From positions 1 through 5,756 of the forward strand of contig JAQUZA010000223.1 of assembly GCA_028691595.1 (NCBI GenBank): 5,756 nt of DNA. The letters run 5' to 3'. Below the pieces are notes generated by a model, which ran no database searches, had not been told where the DNA came from, and saw only the letters and a program-made list of their open reading frames with translations. This DNA comes from Candidatus Rifleibacteriota bacterium (lineage in GTDB: Bacteria; Muiribacteriota; Ozemobacteria; Ozemobacterales; Ozemobacteraceae). Both the position numbers and the translations under genes were made by a program. Positions 1 to 5,359 of the stretch are shown piece after piece (the first letter of the stretch is position 1; the number at the start of each line of letters is the position of its first letter).

Positions 1-1
1 T

Positions 2-2983
2 CCGGGTATTGCCACAATCAGTATCGAATTCGATACTTTCCCCAATGATTCTACGGGCTGGGTTCGCATTTATACCAGCGATGGCAGCCAGCTGGTTGCA
101 AGTCTTTCTGCAAAAGCTTCTTCTTCGGGCAGTGCCTGGGAAGCCACATGGAACGGCACCAAATCAGATGGCCAGCTGATCACCGGCGAACTGCCGATAA
201 CCTATGAACTGCGTTTCTATGATCTGGCAGGTAACGAAGGAAGTCGCCGCGGTAACATCGTCTATGACAGACGGGCCCCAAGAGTTGCCGAATGGCAGTT
301 CAGCAACCTGAAGGTTCTCAACAACAAAGCCTATTTCAGCCCGGCCGTTAACAGCATGGCCAAGATCAATGTCATCACCGGTGACATCGGTCAGGGCATG
401 AAAATGCGCCTTACCAAAACCGGCGAGCGCATAAATACCTATGTTATGAGCAGCTATTCAAGCTCTGGTTACACCATCAACTTTGACGGCAAAAGCTCAG
501 ACACTTCACCGACAAATCTATCAGGCAGCTATGAAGTCAGCCTGGTAGACCTGGCCGGTAATCTCGGTGTGCCTCTGACGACCAACAGCAAAGCGACCGC
601 AACCCTGGTCATCGACCGTGACGTGCCGGTTCTTGAAAGAATCAGCATGTTCAAGGTTGCCAAAGGAGCAAACGTTGCAATTGGTGACGCTGTAACCCGC
701 TTTAATTCAAGAAAAAATGATCTCAGAATTGAAATAACCGAAGGTACTTACCTGACCGAACCCCTGGCCTCCGGCACAGCTGTAGTCAAGATAATGTCAG
801 GCTCAACTCTGCTTCGGGAAATGATCTCTCAGCAGGTCGATGTGCTCTCGCCATTGTTTGTAATCTGGGATGGTAAAGACAATAACGGCCAGGTAGTAAC
901 TGACGGAACTTACAGAGTTGTGGTCAGCGATCTGGCAGGCAACACTGCTGCTCTCGGTGCTGATGTTACCGTGGTAACCTCTATATTCAAGCTTGAAAGC
1001 GTCACTCAGATTGGTCTTGATGGTATCAGAATGACCTTCAGTCATGACGTTCTTGCAAGCAGTGCCGAAGGGCCGGCCTATTCAATCTCTCCGGTATTAC
1101 CGGCCGGCCTGGCAATTTCGGGTGCCAAAGTTAGTGCCACCAACCCGAGAGTGGTTACAGCCTCGATGACACCGGCTCTTGGTGTTGCCGAACACGGAAC
1201 GCTTTACACAGTCGAGGTAACTCCCCTGGCCGTTTTCAGCATCGATGGCGACGACATTACTGCCGGAAACAATCAGCAGAGCTTCACAGCTGATTCACGT
1301 GGCCCGGTCATCAGTGCAATAACCTACGATGGTGTAACTTCACAGAAAAAATTCAACGTGGTATTTGACGAGCAGATTGAAAGCAGCAGCGCCCTCAACG
1401 CACTCAACTACAGTCTGTCGGCTGGTTCCACTGTGATTCAGATTGATGAAGCAGTCTTGAGAGCTGATTTAAAATCGGTCACTCTTACCGCTGCCAAAGA
1501 CATTGGCGAAGGCGAAACCTACAGCCTGACCGTTACCGGCGTAAAAGACCTGATCGGCAACAGCAGCAACAGTTCGATAAGCTTCGAGGGCCGTGACATC
1601 ACGCCACCAGAGCTTACCGTAACCGCATTCAGCAATCCGGCCAACGAGTTCGATATCGTGGTGATCGTAAAAGCCAACGAAGATATTTCCGGCCAGCCCT
1701 CGGCGACCATAACCCAGAGTGGCGGAACAGCAGTATCACTGCTGCTCAATGCAGGCAGCGACCTGCGCATGTTTATCGGTGGCGCTCACCTCGACCGCAA
1801 CTACCCCGGGGTAGCAACCATCAAAATCACTGCCAAAGACATTTCGCAGAACAGCGGCACAACCAACCTCAGTTTCTCAACAGCGTTTGTGAATGCTGCC
1901 ATGCGTGTGGCGGTTAAATCTGCCGACAACCAGGTCGAAGCAGTGTTCGAACCCGGGACCCTCAACAGCGACAGTCTGGTCATGATTCTGCCGGAAGAGC
2001 TCAGCAAAACCTCGGGTGGCAGTGTCGCCGGCTCTAGAATAATGCCAAGTGCTCTTTCAGGGATGAGTTCTGCCCAGATCAGCTCGATCAGAGCAAGTGC
2101 CATTGCAGCTGTGGCTGATCCTGCTGCGGCTGAACTTGAGCCAGTTGGTCAGGCATACAGCCTGATAGTTCCTGCGGGTCGTCTCAGCGGCTCAGTCGCT
2201 GTGGCCATGAACCATGGCAGCACTCAACTTCCGGCTGGAACTGCTCTCTTCCAGAGCACTGTTTCAGGATGGAAACCGGTTACCTGCAATGTCGAAAATG
2301 GAGTTATCAGGTTTGCAACCTCTGTGGCCGGCACCTTTGCTATGATGCGCGACGTGCAGGCCCCCAGAGCCAAAATGGTTAACGATATCACTTCGGCCCC
2401 ATTACGCGAAAGCAGACCGGTTTTCAGCTGGAACATCGAAGAATATGCATCAGGCATTGAAATTGAGTCTGCTGTAGCAATACTCAATGGTCGCCACTAC
2501 CCGGTCATGCTCGATGTTAATGGCAGTCTGGCAAGATTTGTACCGGTTGATGACCTTGTCAGCGGCAATCACACCATTGGCCTGAGCATCTCCGACAGAG
2601 CCGGTAACCGCAACGTCCTGCCGGCACTCAGATTTGTTGCTCAGCCGCCTCTGAAGATACATGAAGTGGTTCAGTTCCCTAACCCGGCCAGAAACCGTGT
2701 AAGTATGCGCATCAGCACCAACCGAACTGATGTAGATACCGATGAAATCAGGGTAAAAATCTACGATACCGCAGGCCACATGGTCGCCGCCACCAATGAT
2801 CTTGTGATGCGTCAGAGCAACAACGGTGCCGGCAAGGTTGTTCAGGATGTGATCTGGGATCTTAGAAACAAAGATGGCAAAGCAGTCGCCAACGGTGTCT
2901 ATTTCGCCAGAATTGAATTAAAAGACCCTGATAATCACGCCAAAAAGACCAGATACACTCATAAAATCGCGGTATTGCGGTGA
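2..2983 (+). CDS. Large modular Ig-like surface/secreted protein with FlgD-like, sorting-like C-terminus (5'-truncated by window)
   Basis: The frame is open from base 2 to the TGA at 2981-2983, giving 993 visible residues; the first ATG (base 356, visible residue 119) is internal because clear domain sequence precedes it. Tandem FlgD-like Ig modules repeat a [WF][ND]G...DLAGN pattern, with DLAGN at residues 74-78, 183-187 and 310-314. Residues about 329-430 and 435-535 look like SbsA/Big_5-type Ig-like domains (TFSHDV, VVFDEQ, GETYSLTVTG, DLIGN). Residues about 536-629 are another beta-rich module. About 630-782 is a different beta domain (FEPGTL, LPAGTALF, GWKPV). About 784-883 is a further Ig-like module ending SDRAGN. 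Residues 884-993 form a FlgD-Ig/C-terminal-sorting-like domain. Such architectures belong to secreted or cell-surface proteins; a structural or adhesive role is inferred. No catalytic motif was recognised, and only one Cys is visible. It is followed by a TPR lipoprotein gene after 73 bases without a terminator. Confidence 0.88.
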   Translation, partial: PGIATISIEFDTFPNDSTGWVRIYTSDGSQLVASLSAKASSSGSAWEATWNGTKSDGQLITGELPITYELRFYDLAGNEGSRRGNIVYDRRAPRVAEWQFSNLKVLNNKAYFSPAVNSMAKINVITGDIGQGMKMRLTKTGERINTYVMSSYSSSGYTINFDGKSSDTSPTNLSGSYEVSLVDLAGNLGVPLTTNSKATATLVIDRDVPVLERISMFKVAKGANVAIGDAVTRFNSRKNDLRIEITEGTYLTEPLASGTAVVKIMSGSTLLREMISQQVDVLSPLFVIWDGKDNNGQVVTDGTYRVVVSDLAGNTAALGADVTVVTSIFKLESVTQIGLDGIRMTFSHDVLASSAEGPAYSISPVLPAGLAISGAKVSATNPRVVTASMTPALGVAEHGTLYTVEVTPLAVFSIDGDDITAGNNQQSFTADSRGPVISAITYDGVTSQKKFNVVFDEQIESSSALNALNYSLSAGSTVIQIDEAVLRADLKSVTLTAAKDIGEGETYSLTVTGVKDLIGNSSNSSISFEGRDITPPELTVTAFSNPANEFDIVVIVKANEDISGQPSATITQSGGTAVSLLLNAGSDLRMFIGGAHLDRNYPGVATIKITAKDISQNSGTTNLSFSTAFVNAAMRVAVKSADNQVEAVFEPGTLNSDSLVMILPEELSKTSGGSVAGSRIMPSALSGMSSAQISSIRASAIAAVADPAAAELEPVGQAYSLIVPAGRLSGSVAVAMNHGSTQLPAGTALFQSTVSGWKPVTCNVENGVIRFATSVAGTFAMMRDVQAPRAKMVNDITSAPLRESRPVFSWNIEEYASGIEIESAVAILNGRHYPVMLDVNGSLARFVPVDDLVSGNHTIGLSISDRAGNRNVLPALRFVAQPPLKIHEVVQFPNPARNRVSMRISTNRTDVDTDEIRVKIYDTAGHMVAATNDLVMRQSNNGAGKVVQDVIWDLRNKDGKAVANGVYFARIELKDPDNHAKKTRYTHKIAVLR
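2651..2980 (+). other. C-terminal FlgD-Ig / type IX sorting-like domain of the large surface protein
   Basis: This segment encodes the last 110 residues. Visible landmarks in order are QFPNPARNRVSMRI, VKIYDTAGHMV, VIWDLRNKDGKAVANGVYF and the terminal KIAVLR. The PNPxxxxxxxxI...IYDxxGxxV...GVYxxxI...K order is that of the Por-secretion C-terminal sorting family. The inserted W-D-x-x-x-x-D-G-x-x-V-x-x-G-x-Y block is that of FlgD Ig-like domains. The two families grade into each other in non-Bacteroidota phyla, so assignment as a true secretion signal is inference. The PorV-family gene two genes downstream makes it plausible. Confidence 0.65.
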
Positions 2984-3045
2984 AGTTACCCAAAATAAAC
3001 CGCTTAAAAATGAAACCGTCCCGAATAATGACGACAGGTGTTTCC

Positions 3046-3050
3046 AGGAG
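3046..3050 (+). promoter_or_regulatory. Ribosome binding site of the TPR lipoprotein gene
   Basis: AGGAG lies six bases before the ATG at 3057. This spacing favours that ATG over the in-frame ATG four codons later (3069), and the earlier start also gives the signal peptide its two positively charged arginines. Confidence 0.75.
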
Positions 3051-3056
3051 AAAAAA

Positions 3057-3737
3057 ATGAACAGAAGAATGATCGTGCTGTTTGCCATATTGTCAGTCAT
3101 CTTGATCGCCAGCGGCTGCGGCAGTGGTGGTGGCAGCGGTCGTTACACCATTCCTCCTGAGATACCCACTCCAGGAACTGGTGGCACTGGCGGCACCGGT
3201 GGAACAGGTGAAACAGATGTTGATTCTTTAGTGGCTTCCGGCTGGGAAGATTTCAAATATGGCGCTTACAGCAGTGCTATAAACAAGTTCAACCAGGCAT
3301 TGACCTCGACAAGCATAAGTGATTCTCAAAAAACCGAGGCCTATAATGGCCTTGGCTGGGCTCTGACCAAGTCAACCGGTGTTGAATCAGGGTATTCTGC
3401 CTTCACCCAGGCCGCCACCACCAGCAACGAATCGAGGATTGGTCTCGCAGCTGCATTGATACAGCGAGGTCAGAAAGATGGTTTTGCTCAGGCTCTCAAG
3501 CTTCTTGAAGAAGTGGGGCTTCGCGAGACTTCGACAACTTTCAGCGCAAAAAATCCGATCGGCATCAGCAACGCTGAAGCACACGCAATGATCGCCTGGT
3601 GCTATTTCTGGACCGGTGATACCACCCGTGCTGCTACGCAGATTACTTTTGCACGCAGTATTGAACAAGCTAACGACAGTTCGGTAACACAGATTTACAA
3701 TTCTCTCGTTGCCCTGGGTCTCAAGTTCAACAACTGA
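3057..3737 (+). CDS. TPR-repeat lipoprotein
   Basis: The 226-residue product opens with a lipoprotein signal peptide: MNRR, a hydrophobic stretch at residues 5-18, then a lipobox-like ASGC with Cys21 as the predicted lipidated residue. The -3 position is Ala rather than the commoner Leu, which is tolerated. A low-complexity Gly/Ser and Pro-containing linker follows, including a (GTG)n tract at residues 40-51. From about residue 55 there are helical TPR-like repeats. Repeat one (about 55-88) has G62, W63, G69, Y71, A74, F78 and A81; repeat two (about 93-126) has G100, G112, F116 and A119. Degenerate ones follow near 127-155 and 173-205. TPRs mediate protein-protein contacts, so a scaffold or assembly role at the envelope is inferred. 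The exact role is unknown. It lies between the large surface protein and the PorV-like barrel. TPR lipoproteins occur in type IX secretion (PorW/SprE), but this protein is far shorter and is not claimed as that. Confidence 0.85.
   Translation: MNRRMIVLFAILSVILIASGCGSGGGSGRYTIPPEIPTPGTGGTGGTGGTGETDVDSLVASGWEDFKYGAYSSAINKFNQALTSTSISDSQKTEAYNGLGWALTKSTGVESGYSAFTQAATTSNESRIGLAAALIQRGQKDGFAQALKLLEEVGLRETSTTFSAKNPIGISNAEAHAMIAWCYFWTGDTTRAATQITFARSIEQANDSSVTQIYNSLVALGLKFNN
3174..3209 (+). repeat. Gly-Thr-Gly linker repeat in the TPR lipoprotein
   Basis: Four consecutive GTG tripeptides (residues 40-51) are encoded with varied synonymous codons (act/act/acc/aca for Thr; gga, ggt and ggc for Gly). 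The repeat is therefore clear in the protein but imperfect in the DNA. It probably forms a flexible tether between the lipidated Cys21 and the TPR body. Confidence 0.7.
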
Positions 3738-3750
3738 GAGATCACTTTTC

Positions 3751-3774
3751 AGGCTTGTAATGATAGTCATGCCT
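3751..3774 (+). other. Weak bulged inverted repeat after the TPR lipoprotein gene
   Basis: AGGC (3751-3754) pairs with GCCT (3771-3774), and ATGA (3760-3763) pairs with TCAT (3767-3770) around a TAG loop, leaving a five-base bulge on the 5' side. It begins 13 bases after the stop codon. No T-run follows (AATTAAAG), so it is at most a weak or factor-dependent 3' end, and it may be chance. Confidence 0.25.
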
Positions 3775-3794
3775 AATTAAAGTCTGGAAAATTT

Positions 3795-3823
3795 TTGAAA
3801 AATATCGTTCAGAAAATTAACTT
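3795..3823 (+). promoter_or_regulatory. Candidate sigma70-type promoter for the PorV-like gene
   Basis: TTGAAA (3795-3800) resembles a -35 box and is followed after 17 bases by TAACTT (3818-3823), a poor -10 match sharing three of six consensus bases. The surroundings are clearly A/T-richer than the coding regions. Transcription from here would give a leader of roughly 45 bases containing the 3836-3855 dyad. The weak -10 makes this tentative; read-through from the upstream gene is equally possible. Confidence 0.25.
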
Positions 3824-3835
3824 CAATGCCGAAAT

Positions 3836-3855
3836 GATAGATAGCTAGTTCTATC
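3836..3855 (+). repeat. Perfect 6-bp dyad (GATAGA-N8-TCTATC) before the PorV-like gene
   Basis: GATAGA (3836-3841) and TCTATC (3850-3855) are exact reverse complements around the eight-base spacer TAGCTAGT, which itself holds the palindrome TAGCTA. The dyad ends seven bases before the AAGGGG ribosome site. It could be a protein-binding operator or a short stem-loop in the mRNA leader. The sequence gives no means of choosing between them. Confidence 0.4.
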
Positions 3856-3862
3856 GACTTGT

Positions 3863-3868
3863 AAGGGG
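3863..3868 (+). promoter_or_regulatory. Ribosome binding site of the PorV-like gene
   Basis: AAGGGG sits seven bases before the ATG at 3876. The start it selects gives a complete signal peptide beginning MKKVLK. Confidence 0.7.
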
Positions 3869-3875
3869 AAACAAT

Positions 3876-4859
3876 ATGAAAAAGGTTTTAAAAACCCTGT
3901 TGATGGTGGCATTGAGTCTTGGCACCATGAGCACCGCATTCGCCGAGTCTGCCGGCCAGGCAGGCGCATACCTCAAAATGGGCGTTGGTGCTAGAGCTCT
4001 TGGTATGGGCAGTGCCTTCACAGCCCTCGCCGATGATTCAACCGCATCATTCTGGAACCCGGCCGGTCTGGCACGTCTTGAAAAGAATGAAGGTTCATTC
4101 ATGCACGCTGACCTGTCAATGGATCGTGAATACAACTTCTTCAACTACGCCCATCTTCTGAAAGACAAGAATGGCAAAAGCAAGGGTGTTGTAGCTCTCT
4201 CGCACGTAAGCTTCGGTGTTGACGGTATCCCGGAAACCAGGCTAGCAACTCAGCATGCCGACAAGGTTACCGCCCTCAACGGCACTGAACCTGCAACCAA
4301 CGCTAATGGCGACTACAACCCGGGCGACCCGGTCTGGATTTTCGGCTACTTCAAGGACACCGAAAAGAACACCTTTGGCTCTTATGCACGCAAGCTTTCA
4401 GACAAATTTTATGGTGGCGTGAACGTCAAGTATCTTAAACAGGAACTGTTCACCAATTCAGCCAGCACCTGGGGCCTTGATTTCGGTTTCCTTTATGAGA
4501 GCAGCGAAAAAACCACCTTGGGTCTGACTTTCAGAGATCTGGCCGAGAATCTTGACTGGGACACAGCTTCCGGTCATTCTGACAGAGTTCCGACCACTAC
4601 AACCTTTGGTATTGCCCACAAAGCCAACGACAAACTTACTCTGGCAGCTGACATCAACAAAGTACAGGATATGGATGCCAAACTCTTTGCAGGTGCTGAA
4701 TGGTGGGTTCAGGACTACGCCGCTCTCAGGCTTGGTTCACATGACGGCGACCTGACCCTTGGCGCGAGCTTCAAGCTTGACACCTGGCGTTTCGACTATT
4801 CGTATGCAGACGAAACCCTGGGCGATGCCCACAGAATTTCTGCTTCAAAGCAGTTCTAA
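3876..4859 (+). CDS. PorV/PorQ-family outer-membrane protein (UPF0164-like)
   Basis: The 327-residue product has a classical signal peptide: MKKVLK, a hydrophobic core, and STAFA at residues 19-23 with cleavage expected before Glu24. The mature N-terminus carries the family hallmark: AGAYLKMGVGARALGMGSA at residues 29-47, then TALADD at 49-54 and FWNPAGL at 59-65. Alternating-residue strands follow to the end, and the chain finishes with Phe (SKQF), as outer-membrane barrels do for BAM recognition. Members are FadL-like barrels. In type IX secretion, PorV carries substrates with a C-terminal sorting domain from the translocon to the attachment complex; outside Bacteroidota the role is mostly untested. 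At 327 residues it is close to PorQ/UPF0164 length and shorter than classical PorV, so I give the family rather than a gene symbol. A strong terminator follows 34 bases after the stop. Confidence 0.88.
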   Translation: MKKVLKTLLMVALSLGTMSTAFAESAGQAGAYLKMGVGARALGMGSAFTALADDSTASFWNPAGLARLEKNEGSFMHADLSMDREYNFFNYAHLLKDKNGKSKGVVALSHVSFGVDGIPETRLATQHADKVTALNGTEPATNANGDYNPGDPVWIFGYFKDTEKNTFGSYARKLSDKFYGGVNVKYLKQELFTNSASTWGLDFGFLYESSEKTTLGLTFRDLAENLDWDTASGHSDRVPTTTTFGIAHKANDKLTLAADINKVQDMDAKLFAGAEWWVQDYAALRLGSHDGDLTLGASFKLDTWRFDYSYADETLGDAHRISASKQF

Positions 4860-4893
4860 CTCTCTGCAATTTTAAACTTCTCCATTACAAGTC

Positions 4894-4936
4894 CCTCGTC
4901 TTTCTCTTGCAATCAAGAGAAAGATGAGGTATTTTT
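4894..4936 (+). terminator. Strong intrinsic terminator after the PorV-like gene
   Basis: Bases 4894-4909 pair with 4914-4929 as a 16-bp stem with a single G-T(U) pair (4898/4925) and a CAAT loop. The T-tract TATTTTT follows at once (4930-4936). No T-run flanks the hairpin on the opposite strand, so it serves + strand transcription. It separates the envelope genes from the STAS-aroE pair. Confidence 0.92.
4907..4935 (+). promoter_or_regulatory. Candidate sigma70-type promoter embedded in the terminator
   Basis: TTGCAA (4907-4912; four of six -35 consensus bases) and TATTTT (4930-4935; four of six -10 bases) are separated by exactly 17 bases. The -35 box covers the hairpin loop and the -10 box lies in the T-tract. 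Initiation would fall near 4942 and give a leader of about 38 bases for the STAS gene. Some promoter is expected in this short interval because the terminator should block upstream transcripts. The boxes are imperfect, so this remains a candidate. Confidence 0.35.
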
Positions 4937-4961
4937 AGGAGCTTAACTGGCGGACTAAACT

Positions 4962-4968
4962 GGGAGGG
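4962..4968 (+). promoter_or_regulatory. Ribosome binding site of the STAS gene (long spacing)
   Basis: GGGAGGG is a strong anti-16S match, but it ends 11 bases before the ATG at 4980, longer than the usual 5-9. No ATG, GTG or TTG in the right frame lies nearer, and the protein N-terminus from this ATG aligns with the STAS fold, so the ATG is kept. Confidence 0.65.
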
Positions 4969-4979
4969 TAAACCAGATT

Positions 4980-5324
4980 ATGGACATCAAAATTGATATC
5001 AGACAAAAAAGCAACAGTATCACCCTTGTTGTCTTGCGCGGTGAGATAGGTACTGACACGGTAAATCAGTTCAAAGAAAAAATGGATGCGATTGTCAACG
5101 AAGGCCGAAAGCGCCTGATAATGGACTTTCAGGATGTCAGCTACCTGAACAGCATGGGCCTTGGGGTTGTCGCAGCAACCCTCAAAAAGGTTAAAAAAGA
5201 CAAGGGCGACCTCAAGCTTATCAACCTTTCACCAGCGGTCCAAGAACTTTTTGAATTGACCAGACTTACAAAAGTATTTGAAATTTGTGAATCTGAAGAA
5301 AGCGCCATAAAGAGTTTTGGCTGA
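4980..5324 (+). CDS. STAS-domain anti-sigma factor antagonist (SpoIIAA/RsbV-like)
   Basis: The 114-residue protein is a single STAS domain with no membrane segment or signal peptide, so it is cytoplasmic. It shows the typical strand-helix order: a first strand ending VVLRGEI (17-23), a helix from about 26 to 41, the strand RLIMDFQDVSYL (45-56), then N57-S58-M59-G60-L61-G62 and a helix. S58 aligns with the Ser phosphorylated in SpoIIAA/RsbV by the cognate kinase/anti-sigma factor. The usual DS[ST]G is NSMG here. Family members bind an anti-sigma kinase when unphosphorylated and so free a sigma factor; some instead serve other switch or partner-binding roles. No RsbW/SpoIIAB-type kinase, sigma factor or PP2C phosphatase lies in the window, so the partner is unknown. 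It is preceded by a terminator and followed by aroE after 35 bases, probably in one transcript. Confidence 0.9.
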   Translation: MDIKIDIRQKSNSITLVVLRGEIGTDTVNQFKEKMDAIVNEGRKRLIMDFQDVSYLNSMGLGVVAATLKKVKKDKGDLKLINLSPAVQELFELTRLTKVFEICESEESAIKSFG

Positions 5325-5359
5325 CTTTTCTCACCTGCTTTTCAGGAATTACCCGCATA

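Noticed and set aside
1519..2779. Several minus-strand ORFs of 80-110 codons opposite the large surface protein gene
   Set aside because: They lie opposite strong domain sequence on the + strand, lack ribosome sites and have no recognisable motifs. They are antisense shadows.
2984..3056. A terminator or promoter between the surface protein gene and the lipoprotein gene
   Set aside because: I found no convincing hairpin with a T-run and no acceptable -35/-10 pair. Co-transcription is the simpler reading.
3010..3060. A 16-codon + strand mini-ORF whose TGA overlaps the lipoprotein ATG (ATGA)
   Set aside because: It has no ribosome site before its ATG, and its length and composition are ordinary for chance. 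The strong AGGAG of the lipoprotein gene lies inside it, which explains the local sequence. Stop-start coupling is possible but unsupported.
3387..3770. A 127-codon minus-strand ORF opposite the TPR lipoprotein gene
   Set aside because: It is antisense to a gene with a clear signal peptide, lipobox and repeats, and its translation has no coherent features.
3851..4144. A minus-strand ORF opposite the start of the PorV-like gene
   Set aside because: It overlaps the signal peptide and the hallmark motif of the PorV-like gene, so it is a shadow.
4552..4755. A 67-codon + strand ORF inside the PorV-like gene
   Set aside because: It lies fully within a well-supported coding frame, has no ribosome site and shows no recognisable domain.
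5325..5359. A hairpin or terminator between the STAS gene and aroE (CTGA ... TCAG)
   Set aside because: The only pairing is four bases across a long loop, with no T-tract after it.
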